NCBI GenBank assembly: GCA_020635355.1
Contig: JACJZW010000005.1
Span: 124,001 to 188,000, forward strand
DNA: 64,000 nucleotides
From: Flavobacteriales bacterium
Lineage (GTDB): Bacteria > Bacteroidota > Bacteroidia > NS11-12g > UBA9320
Direction of reading: 5' to 3'
Numbering within the stretch: the stretch's first letter is position 1; each line of letters begins with the position of its first letter. This document shows, in pieces, positions 8,874-17,284 of this stretch. Below the pieces are notes generated by a model, which was not told the DNA's origin, did not search any database, and saw only the letters and a program-made list of their open reading frames with translations. The position numbers and the translations under genes are program-made.

Positions 8874-9239
8874 ATGCCTACCTCCAATACGTTGCAAGAT
8901 CACAACGAAGAAGTTTCATTTTTCGATATGGTTTATCAGGTTGTCCGATTGATTCCGGAAGGACGGGTTACCTCGTATGGCGCTATTGGCAGTTATCTGG
9001 GCGCCGCCCGATCAGCCCGAATGGTGGGCTGGGCCATGAACAATGCCCATCACCTTGATCCACCTGTTCCGGCCCATCGGGTGGTAAACCGAGCAGGGCA
9101 GCTTACCGGCAGGGCGCACTTTAATCCGCCGGAACGGATGCAGGAACTTCTGGAGGCGGAGGGTGTGAATGTTACCGAACATCAAATAGACCACTTTGAT
9201 ACCGTTTTCTGGGATCCTTCTGTTGAACTTTCATTGTGA
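8874..9239 (+). CDS. atl: alkyltransferase-like protein (ATL), catalytically Cys-less MGMT homologue
   Basis: 121 residues from the ATG at 8874; the frame is open 57 nt further upstream but that stretch is not family-like. It contains the MGMT DNA-binding helix-turn-helix (RVTSYGAIGSYLG, residues 31-43), the arginine-finger region (ARSARMVGWAM) and PAHRVVNRAGQLTGR, in which Ala67 occupies the position of the methyl-accepting Cys of PCHR. Such ATL proteins bind O6-alkylguanine without repairing it and flag it for nucleotide-excision repair. It is probably a monocistronic unit. Confidence 0.88.
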   Translation: MPTSNTLQDHNEEVSFFDMVYQVVRLIPEGRVTSYGAIGSYLGAARSARMVGWAMNNAHHLDPPVPAHRVVNRAGQLTGRAHFNPPERMQELLEAEGVNVTEHQIDHFDTVFWDPSVELSL

Positions 9240-9297
9240 CAGATGGAATGTACGCGCTCTTCCAATTGTCTATACAAAACCTTAACCCTCTTTGAAT

Positions 9298-10452
9298 ATG
9301 AAATCTCCCTCAAAAATTGTCCTCCTTTTTTTCTCTATGTTGGTGATTCTGGCAGCTTGTCAGGACGATGACAAAAGCAACAATCCCACAGCGGTTTCTG
9401 ATCAGGAAGTGATTTCTAAATACCTCAACATTGATCTGGCCAATCTCTTCAACTACAGCAATCCAACCTTACCCAATTACTACAATGTGGCCGTGGATAA
9501 CACCCCATCCAGCAACGCCATCACCGATATGGGTGCCACGCTTGGTCGGGTCTTGTTTTATGACAAAAATCTCAGCGTAAACAATACCATCGCCTGCGCT
9601 TCATGTCACCAACAAAATCTTGGTTTTACGGATAATGCAACACTCAGTTCAGGATTCGAAAACGGGTTAACGGGTGCGCACTCCATGCGCCTGGGGAATA
9701 TTCGATACTATGCAGGCGACTCCATGTTCTGGGATAAACGAGCAGTGAGCGTGGAAGACCAATCCACCCGCCCCATTCAGGATGCCACGGAAATGGGTTT
9801 CGATTCCAACCACGGCGGCTTTACGGCACTCACGGATAAAATGAGCGGTTTAAACTACTATCCCATTTTATTCAAGCGGACGTTTAGCGATTCCATCATC
9901 ACGGAGGAACGCGTTCAATTGGCCTTGGCTCAATTCCTCAGATCCATGGTTTCCGTGAACAGCAAATTCGATGAAGGATTCACCGCGGCTTTTAACCCCA
10001 ATGCACCGGGTGGAGGAATTGGCGGACCATTCAACAACTTCACAGCGGAAGAAAATCAAGGTAAGGGTCTGTTCCTTCAACCTATAGCTCAGGGTGGTGC
10101 CGGCTGCGCCGGATGCCATCAACCTCCAACATTTTCGTTGGATCCCGCTTCAAAAAGCAATGGGTTAACCATGGGCGAGACCACGATTTTCAAATCACCT
10201 TCACTCAAAAATATTGGTGTTTCGGGTCCGTATATGCACGATGGAAGTATAACTGATTTGCCCGGCGTAATTGAGCATTACAATACCGGGGTGATGCGCG
10301 GCCCGGCGCTTGATCCGCGATTGAATCCTGCGGGCATGCCCCAACGATTAAATCTCACCCAAGCTCAGAAGGATGCCTTGGTGGCCTTTTTACAAACGCT
10401 AACGGATACCGACCTCAACACGGATCCAAAATTCTCCGACCCTTTTATTTAA
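9298..10452 (+). CDS. di-haem cytochrome c peroxidase family lipoprotein (CcpA/MauG type)
   Basis: 384 residues starting at ATG 9298. The lipoprotein signal ends at LAAC (Cys21). Two c-type haem motifs, CASCH (100-104) and CAGCH (270-274), and the intervening region match the bacterial cytochrome c peroxidase fold, with PYMHDGS as the distal-loop segment near residue 317. It reduces H2O2 or oxidises a protein substrate in the periplasm. It is convergent with, and directly abuts, the YciI-like gene. Confidence 0.9.
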   Translation: MKSPSKIVLLFFSMLVILAACQDDDKSNNPTAVSDQEVISKYLNIDLANLFNYSNPTLPNYYNVAVDNTPSSNAITDMGATLGRVLFYDKNLSVNNTIACASCHQQNLGFTDNATLSSGFENGLTGAHSMRLGNIRYYAGDSMFWDKRAVSVEDQSTRPIQDATEMGFDSNHGGFTALTDKMSGLNYYPILFKRTFSDSIITEERVQLALAQFLRSMVSVNSKFDEGFTAAFNPNAPGGGIGGPFNNFTAEENQGKGLFLQPIAQGGAGCAGCHQPPTFSLDPASKSNGLTMGETTIFKSPSLKNIGVSGPYMHDGSITDLPGVIEHYNTGVMRGPALDPRLNPAGMPQRLNLTQAQKDALVAFLQTLTDTDLNTDPKFSDPFI

Positions 10453-10944
10453 CTAGATCGGTGTTTTAGCTGCCTTTGTGTGCCACTTATTCAGATCGAT
10501 CAGGGCTGCTGATCCATACCAAGAATGTAGTTCCATAACCAGTCGGCCGGCTTGAATGGCTGGGTCCGTTTCCGTAAGCTCACGGGCCTCTTCTACCGTA
10601 GAAACATTAAAAATGTAAATACCCCGGACCTCTCCATCGTCCAAAAACGGTCCGGCTAAGACCAGTTTCCCCTCGTTGGCCAGACGGGTGATGTTGTTGA
10701 GGTGTGCACGCTGAAGGTTGATTGCTTCAGCACTATCCTGACTTCGATTGGGCCCGGCTTTGAGATAAGCAAAAACGTAGGTTTTCATGCCATAGTCATC
10801 GGCACCCAGTTTTTGGGCATAGGCTGAATCGTATCCGGACGTAGTGTCCGAGGAGTTGGTTGTTACCGTGTAACTAGCCTCGGTTGAAATATGACATGAT
10901 GAACTCAGTATCGTCAGGAAGATCAAAGTAGGTATCCATTTCAT
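10453..10944 (-). CDS. YciI-like domain lipoprotein
   Basis: 163 residues; signal peptide with lipobox-like SSSC (about Cys17). The C-terminal ~90 residues fit the YCII fold: FAYLKAGPNRSQD at the first strand, HLNNITRLANEGKLVLAGPF and IYIFNVSTVEEARELTETDPAI, ending in LHSWYG. YciI domains are dimeric ferredoxin-like proteins of mostly unknown catalysis; a cell-surface or periplasmic version is common in Bacteroidota. The stop is adjacent to the ccp stop. Confidence 0.75.
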   Translation of the reverse strand: MKWIPTLIFLTILSSSCHISTEASYTVTTNSSDTTSGYDSAYAQKLGADDYGMKTYVFAYLKAGPNRSQDSAEAINLQRAHLNNITRLANEGKLVLAGPFLDDGEVRGIYIFNVSTVEEARELTETDPAIQAGRLVMELHSWYGSAALIDLNKWHTKAAKTPI

Positions 10945-10984
10945 ACGGTTAAAGTTAATCTTTTCCGGACATTCAATCCGTCGA

Positions 10985-12772
10985 TCACTTTTTGGAAATC
11001 ACCAGTTGATAGATTCCCGCATCATCCAGAGATGCTCCGGAAATGGTAAGGTAGTAGGTGCCTTGATCCAGGCTGAATTCCGGTGAAGCGGAGGGCTCTG
11101 AAATGGGCAACAATACCGGTGATGTTGAAGAAGATTCACTTCTTAAGGCCAGAGAACACGCCAATTCGGAATTGGAAACATCAAACCCCCAGATCCCCTT
11201 TTCAGGTATATCAACTTTTAATACGTGAGCCAGCCCCAATCCAACCTGATAGTCCCGATAGGAGTTCTCATAAAATTGATTGCCCAGTTGGTTGCCATTT
11301 ACATCAAACTCCACCATGTAACTGGTTTGATCTGATTTAATATGTTGTTCTCGAATTTTATTTCCAAACATGTCGTAGATGAACTCCGAAGTGGTTTTTA
11401 ACATGCGATTGCCTGCACGAATCTCCCATTTGGAGTGATTTACAAGCCAATTTTGTTCATTGTATTTCCATGTATCTCCATAACCGGAACTGTCAGAGTA
11501 ATAATGATTGAATGAAGTTTTGTTCCCTCGTTTGTCATAGCCATATACATCCTGCTCGAACCAGGGCGTCGATGGTTGACCGGGTTTATTTGAAGCGTAC
11601 CCAGACGCTGTACTTTTGTGCTGAGCTCCCTCAGCACCAATAGAGATGTCATCAACTTCCAAACTGTAGTTTTCATAGGGTTGCTCACTTCGCGATGTTT
11701 TGGTTGAAGTGATGATATGGCCATTTGAATCGTACTCCATCATCTGAATAGAAAAGCGTAAGCTACCTTCATCATCATACTCCATCACCGGTTTATGTGT
11801 TACAACACTATCCGTCTTACCATCCTCATTGTAGTAATAATGGCAAGTATAGGTTTCCATAACCGAGTACGATTTCCTTGATGGTTCAGGTAACCTTGCG
11901 CTGGTATCGAAATGATGAACTATGTACGGTCGGTAGTTGGTGTCAGCGAAAATCGAATCAACATTGAGTTCAGCGGAATCAACAAAATGATCTCTCATTC
12001 TTTTCGAGGCTTTTATGTGTCGTTCTTGAAGAACAATGCGGTCTTTGTAGAAGTGCCATCGATATGGAAACTGATATTCATGGCGCCAATTTCCATCATA
12101 CTGAATATATTGAAGTGTAACCTTCCCACCTGATTCTTCCCGACGAAACCGAATTATCCTACCACCTGAATCATATTCAGTTATCACCTTGTTTAAACCT
12201 CTTTTTTCAATGATTTGATAGCCTCGTTCAGTATGCTCTCTTCTGCGTTCCAGGTAAAGAGATGGTTGATTATTCTGATATGTATATGTCCGTTTTTCAA
12301 TCTCAATTCCATTGTCATAGGTATAGTTCTCAGCCCCGAGCGTATCGAATCCTTCAGTTGTTTGGCGACCTTTTACTACACGTTTCAAAGAGCCATCGGT
12401 ATTGTACAGATAACGCACTCTGGAAACCCCGTATCCCTTAATCTTTGCATCATGCAACTGCAATTTGCCCAACGAATTGTAGGCAGACCTCGTGATTGTA
12501 TCTGATTGACCATTTCGCCGGTTAATCACAAAAAGCTCATTGCCATTGTGATCATAAACATACTCAGTTCCCTGAGTTTTGTAACATGAATCTGTTGTGC
12601 ACGGATTGAGCTTATCGGGTTTGTATCCCGACTCATAAGATGGCTGATCAAATGTAAACTTAGTTGAAAAATGGTATTCACCCGGAGCGGAAACGGACTT
12701 GGTATTCACCTGAGCTTGTGCATATACACCGCCCATGAGAATGATAACGATAATGACTCCTACCCTACCCAC
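10985..12772 (-). CDS. secreted YD-repeat-like protein of unknown function
   Basis: 595 residues with a signal peptide (about residues 1-20, ending AQAQ). The central part has many degenerate YD/RHS-type units: YDHNGNELF, YNTDGSLKRV, YNEDGKTDSV, YDSNGHII, YDKRGNKTSF, YDMFGNKIRE, FDVNGNQLG. There is no RHS core motif or C-terminal toxin domain. The last ~80 residues (from LACSLAL to YLTISGASLDDAGIYQLVIS) resemble a pre-peptidase-type beta domain. It lies 5 bp downstream of the ChlI/MoxR-like ATPase gene on the same strand, so it is probably the third gene of that operon. YD-repeat proteins of this type form surface or periplasmic beta-rich structures, and I cannot say more. Confidence 0.65.
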   Translation of the reverse strand: MGRVGVIIVIILMGGVYAQAQVNTKSVSAPGEYHFSTKFTFDQPSYESGYKPDKLNPCTTDSCYKTQGTEYVYDHNGNELFVINRRNGQSDTITRSAYNSLGKLQLHDAKIKGYGVSRVRYLYNTDGSLKRVVKGRQTTEGFDTLGAENYTYDNGIEIEKRTYTYQNNQPSLYLERRREHTERGYQIIEKRGLNKVITEYDSGGRIIRFRREESGGKVTLQYIQYDGNWRHEYQFPYRWHFYKDRIVLQERHIKASKRMRDHFVDSAELNVDSIFADTNYRPYIVHHFDTSARLPEPSRKSYSVMETYTCHYYYNEDGKTDSVVTHKPVMEYDDEGSLRFSIQMMEYDSNGHIITSTKTSRSEQPYENYSLEVDDISIGAEGAQHKSTASGYASNKPGQPSTPWFEQDVYGYDKRGNKTSFNHYYSDSSGYGDTWKYNEQNWLVNHSKWEIRAGNRMLKTTSEFIYDMFGNKIREQHIKSDQTSYMVEFDVNGNQLGNQFYENSYRDYQVGLGLAHVLKVDIPEKGIWGFDVSNSELACSLALRSESSSTSPVLLPISEPSASPEFSLDQGTYYLTISGASLDDAGIYQLVISKK

Positions 12773-12777
12773 GAAAC

Positions 12778-14241
12778 TCAGTTGTATTCCCCCAACATAC
12801 TACCCAGCAGGTCGCTGAATTCTGTTCGGTGATCACCCAGTTTTCTGGATATGCGGGAATACTCGGCAAGGCCGTAGAGCACAAACTCCATCCAGAGATA
12901 GCGCTCCATGGTGCCGGTGTCCTTTTTGAATCGGTCTACCACCTCGGCCAAACCATCCACTAAATTTAATCCTTGGGCATATTCGCGATCACCGGATTGA
13001 AAGTCGAGGGTAAGTCGTTTATCCTTTTCAAACCACTCCGTGATGCGCTGAAACGGATCTTTATCGGCCTTGGCCGATTTCTCCACGGCTGGAAAGTGTT
13101 CGGCAAACAAACTGCGAATGGCCTTGGAGATGATGATGGAGGCCACATTAAACGGCCCTTCCTGTTCACCTTCATACACCATTTCAATCTTACCGGTTAT
13201 GCTGGGTATCACTCCAAACAAATCCGTGATGCGTACGCTGGTCTTTTTCTCGCCATTGATCAACGCCCTGCGCTCTGCGGCACTCACCAAATTCTCCATT
13301 GCCGAGATGCTCAAGCGGGCAGAAACACCGCTTTTATGATCAACGTATTCATTTTGGCGGGCTTCCACCACCAACTGTTCTACCAGATCGCGCAGCAGCT
13401 CGGGAATTTCAATCCTGGACGATTGATCTTCTGTGATTCGGGCCTCTTGTTTGGTAATGCTTTTAGCCACCTCCACCGACCTCGGGTAGTGGGTTAAAAT
13501 CTGACTACCAATTCGGTCTTTCAAAGGTGTCACAATACTCCCGCGATTGGTATAATCTTCGGGATTTGCGGTGAACACAAACTGAATATCTAGCGGCATT
13601 CTGAAGGCAAATCCTCGAATCTGGATATCACCCTCCTGTAATATGTTGAACAGAGCCACCTGAATCCTGGGTTGTAAATCCGGCATTTCATTCATGACGA
13701 AGATGCATCGGTTCGCGCGTGGAATAATGCCAAAATGAATCACGCGCTCATCGTTGTAGGCTAGTTTCTCGTTTACCGCTTTGATGGGATCTACATCGCC
13801 AATAAGATCGGCAACAGATACATCCGGTGTGGCCAGTTTTTCGACGTATCGCTCAGATCTATGTAACCAGTGTATGGGTGTTTCATCGCCCATTTTCTGA
13901 ATCAGATCAATCGCAAACCGGCTGATGGGATTCAGTGGATCATCATTTACCTCGGAACCATCCACCACGGGAATGTATTCATCCAGCAGATGGATAAACT
14001 GCCGCGCAATCCGGGTTTTGGCTTGTCCGCGAAGCCCCAGGAGATTGATGTCATGCCTACTCAACAAGGCCCGCTCAATATCTGGAATAACGGTATCTTC
14101 ATAACCCCAGATCCCTTCAAAAATGGGTTTCTTTTGTGCCAGACGATTCATCAGATTGCCCCTGATTTCATCGCGTATACTTTTGGATTGATAACCCGCT
14201 TGCTTGAGTTGTTTTAGATTTTTTATCGTGTGTATATCCAC
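12778..14241 (-). CDS. ChlI/MoxR-like AAA+ ATPase
   Basis: 487 residues with Walker A GLRGQAKT (69-76), a Walker B region IFVMNEMPDL (about 180-189), where Asn replaces the first acidic residue, and a sensor segment FVFTANPEDY. This NEMPDL/NELPDL variant is characteristic of the magnesium-chelatase-I-like subgroup found outside chlorophyll synthesis. The gene is 5 bp downstream of a VWA-domain gene, the classical pairing in which the ATPase and its MIDAS partner act as a chaperone or metal-insertion machine. No chelatase H subunit is present in the window. Confidence 0.85.
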   Translation of the reverse strand: MDIHTIKNLKQLKQAGYQSKSIRDEIRGNLMNRLAQKKPIFEGIWGYEDTVIPDIERALLSRHDINLLGLRGQAKTRIARQFIHLLDEYIPVVDGSEVNDDPLNPISRFAIDLIQKMGDETPIHWLHRSERYVEKLATPDVSVADLIGDVDPIKAVNEKLAYNDERVIHFGIIPRANRCIFVMNEMPDLQPRIQVALFNILQEGDIQIRGFAFRMPLDIQFVFTANPEDYTNRGSIVTPLKDRIGSQILTHYPRSVEVAKSITKQEARITEDQSSRIEIPELLRDLVEQLVVEARQNEYVDHKSGVSARLSISAMENLVSAAERRALINGEKKTSVRITDLFGVIPSITGKIEMVYEGEQEGPFNVASIIISKAIRSLFAEHFPAVEKSAKADKDPFQRITEWFEKDKRLTLDFQSGDREYAQGLNLVDGLAEVVDRFKKDTGTMERYLWMEFVLYGLAEYSRISRKLGDHRTEFSDLLGSMLGEYN

Positions 14242-14246
14242 TTGAT

Positions 14247-15335
14247 TTAGACTCGTTTTCGTTTGTTGTTGAGGTAGTCGTGCATCACGAACGCACCCAA
14301 TTTATCCAATCCGCTATAAAAGGCCTTCCCACCAGCTGCTTCGGTAAACTCAGCGATGAATTGCCGAAGGTAGTTGTCCTGAGCAATCATAAAGGTGGTA
14401 AAACCAATGTGCTGTCGTTTGCACAGCATGGCTTCATGGAGGGTTCGGTTTACAATCTTTCGATCCAAACCAAAGCTATTTTTATAGTAATCCCCATGTT
14501 CTTTCAGGCAACTGGGCTTGCCATCGGTAATCATGAGAATTTGTTTATTGGGATTTTTCTTTCGTCGGAGAATATCCCGTGCGAGCTGAATCCCCGCTAC
14601 TGTATTGGTATGGAAAGGCCCCACTTCCAGATACGGTAAATCCTTGAGTTCAACCTGCCAGGCATCGTTTCCAAAAACGATGATATCCAGTGTATCCTTT
14701 GGAAAGCGGGTGGTGATGTATTCCGACAGCGCCATGGCCACCTTCTTGGCGGGCGTGATGCGATCTTCACCATACAGAATCATACTGTGGCTGATGTCGA
14801 TCATCAGGACGGAGCTTGTTTGCGTGAGGTGTTCGCGTTCGCGCACCACGAAGTCGTCAGACTGCATGGACCCATTGAGAAGATCCCCGGACCTACGTTG
14901 CATGTTTAACAGGCTTTCGGTGAGCGCAATGCGGTCCAAACTATCGCCGTACTGATACGACCGGGTATCCGGAAGCACTTCATCTCCCCGCCCGGTGGTT
15001 CCGGTTTGATGATTCCCCAAAGCGCCCTTCCGGATCTTTCCGAATATTTCTTCCAATGCCTGCTTGCGGATGTGCTGCTCCATCCGGGAAGTCATGATCT
15101 GCAGATCGTCTTGCGTTTGGAGGTAGCCTTTTTCTTCGAGGTCACGAATAAAATCACCCATGCCGTACTGGTTGTTGGTAAGGTTGTACTCGCGGTCCAA
15201 TTGGTTCATCCAATCCAGGGCCTCCGCCACATCACCACTGGTGTACACGAGCAACTCCTGAAAAAGCTTCAGCAATTGATCAAATGGATCATCGGATCCT
15301 TTCTGAAAAAATCGTTCGAAGGTGATGCTTCTCAT
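14247..15335 (-). CDS. VWA-domain protein, partner of the ChlI/MoxR-like ATPase
   Basis: 362 residues. The helical N-terminal ~170 residues precede a von Willebrand A domain with a complete MIDAS: DISHS at 180-184, the TNT segment near 243-245 and ITDGKPS at 269-275. No signal peptide or membrane helix, so it is cytoplasmic, as in CoxE/BchD-like partners. First gene of the operon VWA - ATPase - YD-repeat protein (gaps of 5 and 5 bp). Confidence 0.85.
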   Translation of the reverse strand: MRSITFERFFQKGSDDPFDQLLKLFQELLVYTSGDVAEALDWMNQLDREYNLTNNQYGMGDFIRDLEEKGYLQTQDDLQIMTSRMEQHIRKQALEEIFGKIRKGALGNHQTGTTGRGDEVLPDTRSYQYGDSLDRIALTESLLNMQRRSGDLLNGSMQSDDFVVREREHLTQTSSVLMIDISHSMILYGEDRITPAKKVAMALSEYITTRFPKDTLDIIVFGNDAWQVELKDLPYLEVGPFHTNTVAGIQLARDILRRKKNPNKQILMITDGKPSCLKEHGDYYKNSFGLDRKIVNRTLHEAMLCKRQHIGFTTFMIAQDNYLRQFIAEFTEAAGGKAFYSGLDKLGAFVMHDYLNNKRKRV

Positions 15336-15498
15336 ACCGGATAAAGTTAAAACCGATCGCGGAATTATTTGTTCGTGCAGCGGATTAAGAATTCACCGCC
15401 AACCCAGTCTGTAAACCATGTGTCATAAGAACTGTAAGGTATAGAAAATCAGCCTATTCTGAATTACATTTACGACAAACCTCAAAGCACCTTTTTAT

Positions 15499-15672
15499 AT
15501 GAACCTGGCCTGTCCAAATTGTCATCATCATCGATTCGAAGTCAAACCGGTCACCGGTAATCGATTGTTGAATCGGGTGGAGAAGATTCTGGTGTTTGTG
15601 GGTTTGCCTGCCAATTGGTTTAGCAACATTTTGATGCGTTGCAAGACCTGCAAGTATTATTGGCGAGCGTAA
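15499..15672 (+). CDS. 57-residue zinc-ribbon-like small protein
   Basis: A short open frame from ATG 15499. It starts MNLACPNCHHHRFEVKP and ends MRCKTCKYYWRA, so a CPNC pair and a CKTC pair are separated by about 40 residues, a plausible zinc ribbon. Sense coding is supported by the paired Cys knuckles and a clean start and stop; no homologue is recognised. It is isolated on the plus strand between the divergent VWA operon and an orphan lipoprotein gene. Confidence 0.6.
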   Translation: MNLACPNCHHHRFEVKPVTGNRLLNRVEKILVFVGLPANWFSNILMRCKTCKYYWRA

Positions 15673-15841
15673 CCCCAACCGCGCAACTGCGTGTTCGATC
15701 TGATCGGAATCCGATCTTACCGTTTAATTTTTTCTATTTCCGTTTGGAGTTTTTTTACCCGACTTAGCATTACACCCGCCATAGGCGACTGACTGAACCT
15801 GCTGATTTGGCTTCAATTTTGGCAATAAATTTCGTAGTGCT

Positions 15842-16492
15842 TCATTTCAGTCGTTCCAACTTCAGCATACTGCTCGTACCAATATTGTCTTGTAAATGAA
15901 CAATGCCATAATCAAAATTAAAATGGGCAATTGTGTTTCCCAATTTCTCGGTAGTATTATAACGACCAATACTATTGTATAGGCCTTTGGAATAATCTCC
16001 TGTGATTTTATAAATCAAAATGTCTTCTAATGAATGACAGTCATAGAACATTCCAGTCTCAAGAGAAATCGAATCAGCAAACGCGTTTAATTGATGCCTA
16101 TCCATTAACGCGTGGTCATTCGTAAACATGAACAACTGACTTATCACGTCATGAACTACCTCTAATACGAACGTATGACTACCATCTTCGGCAATGTAGG
16201 GTATACTCGTCCGCGCGTACCTAATGTGTGCGGTATCACAAAAATCAAATTTCAAAAAATCGTGTTTGACCGCAGTTCTTATATAGTCCACTGAATCAAC
16301 TTGACCATTCATAGTTCTGCGAAAACTTAACACATCAAATTTCAAACACGACTCTATGATTGGTTCATTTTCCGGCATAGGTCTGATGTCATCTGAACAT
16401 AAAGAAGGAGGATCATTGTCTTTGCAACCCAAAATAGACACCAGGCAAATTAATAATGGATGCAGAAACAGGCACTTGAAGAGGAAGCGCAT
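15842..16492 (-). CDS. orphan lipoprotein of unknown function
   Basis: 216 residues from the ATG at 16492, chosen because it opens a lipoprotein signal (MRFLFKCLFLHPLLICLVS then ILGC, Cys22); the frame is open for another 57 nt upstream without signal character. The mature part is acidic and shows no motif I recognise. By eye it is more A+T-rich than flanking genes. It belongs to the accessory patch beside the structured repeats. Confidence 0.55.
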   Translation of the reverse strand: MRFLFKCLFLHPLLICLVSILGCKDNDPPSLCSDDIRPMPENEPIIESCLKFDVLSFRRTMNGQVDSVDYIRTAVKHDFLKFDFCDTAHIRYARTSIPYIAEDGSHTFVLEVVHDVISQLFMFTNDHALMDRHQLNAFADSISLETGMFYDCHSLEDILIYKITGDYSKGLYNSIGRYNTTEKLGNTIAHFNFDYGIVHLQDNIGTSSMLKLERLK

Positions 16493-16578
16493 ACATTTAA
16501 CGTGATTGAACGAAGCTTTTACCATTATCAAGTGATGATAAATAAGCACAGGTTAGCGAATATAGATCATACGATCGG

Positions 16579-16703
16579 TCACTCGGCGTAGTGTTCAATC
16601 CGCCAAAGGCGGATGACTACGTCGACTTATGATGATATGCGTAAATGGTTTAAACTAACCCGTAATCATCCTACACGCTGGCCGGGCTAAGACGACGGAA
16701 AGT
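16579..16703. repeat. structured direct repeat, copy 1
   Basis: About 125 bp, sharing an uninterrupted 57-bp identity (16579-16635) with 17129-17185 and lower similarity to the end. It contains a strong hairpin: ATCCGCC (16598-16604), loop AAA, GGCGGAT (16608-16614), extended by TCGGCGTAGT (16583-16592) / ACTACGTCGA (16616-16625). A second stem is GATGAT (16631-16636) / ATCATC (16665-16670). It starts 86 bp upstream of the lipoprotein gene and ends 13 bp after the stop of the MreB-like gene. Confidence 0.85.
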
Positions 16704-16716
16704 ATCGTTTTCATAC

Positions 16717-17106
16717 TTAAACCAAGAGTATCCCTTTTGCTTGTTCCCAAGTCAGTGCTTCTTGCCTGTCTTCAATGATGATTTTTCTTCCTCCAATCCG
16801 CTCTGCAACATTCATTAAAATCCTTCTTTCAGTTGGGGATAGCCCACCATCAGTAAAGTCCAACTGCTGGACAACAATGTTAAGCGGAGGATTTAGCAAA
16901 CCCCAAAACTTACCTCTTACAAGTTGTTCAAGCGAACTTTTCAACATCCGTTCAGCTTCTTCAAAATCGGCAATTACCAGACGCTCACTAGAGAAATTAC
17001 CTTTCACAGTTTCTGAAACCTCTGCTGAAAGGTCAAGCCGAACCATCTCAATTTGATTGATGTAAAACTTGATGTAAACAGGGATTGGTCGGAACGGGTT
17101 TCTCAT
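16717..17106 (-). CDS. small MreB-like (actin-fold fragment) protein between two repeats
   Basis: 129 residues. The segment VIADFEEAERMLKSSLEQLV resembles the DFE..E.ML helix of MreB, and the GGLSPTERRILMNVAERIGG segment then IIIEDRQEA resembles the MreB G[VI]T..E+RA...AA...GAR+V.LIEEP block, in the same order and spacing. The nucleotide-binding phosphate loops of full-length MreB (~340 residues) are absent. So it is either a free-standing single-subdomain family or a remnant; the clean open frame favours the former. The gene is enclosed by two direct copies of a structured ~125-bp repeat. Confidence 0.45.
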   Translation of the reverse strand: MRNPFRPIPVYIKFYINQIEMVRLDLSAEVSETVKGNFSSERLVIADFEEAERMLKSSLEQLVRGKFWGLLNPPLNIVVQQLDFTDGGLSPTERRILMNVAERIGGRKIIIEDRQEALTWEQAKGILLV

Positions 17107-17128
17107 TCGGTTTTACTTTTTACAACGA

Positions 17129-17252
17129 TCACTCGGCGTAGTGTTCAATCCGCCAAAGGCGGATGACTACGTCGACTTATGATGACTTGCGTATTTGGTT
17201 GGACTATCCTTTAGTCATCCTGCACATTGGCTGGGCTAAGACCACGGGAAGT
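17129..17252. repeat. structured direct repeat, copy 2
   Basis: Second copy in the same orientation, 550 bp from copy 1. The 57-bp block 17129-17185 is identical, including the 42-nt hairpin. In the variable half the second stem is GATGACT (17181-17187) / AGTCATC (17213-17219), a compensatory change relative to copy 1 (T-A becomes C-G). It lies between the MreB-like gene start and the end of the minus-strand membrane-protein gene, 32 bp after that gene's stop. Confidence 0.85.
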
Positions 17253-17284
17253 TAGGATCGATTAAGGTTTAGACAAAGAGACCA

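Noticed and set aside
10985..12772. RHS/polymorphic toxin
   Set aside because: YD-like units are present but no RHS core signature, no variable toxin domain and no immunity gene follows; the C-terminus looks like a beta domain.
16579..17252. Integron attC sites or CRISPR repeats
   Set aside because: Core-site bases (RYYYAAC and GTTRRRY) are not found at the ends, there are only two copies, and no integrase or cas gene is present. A cassette-like behaviour is left open.
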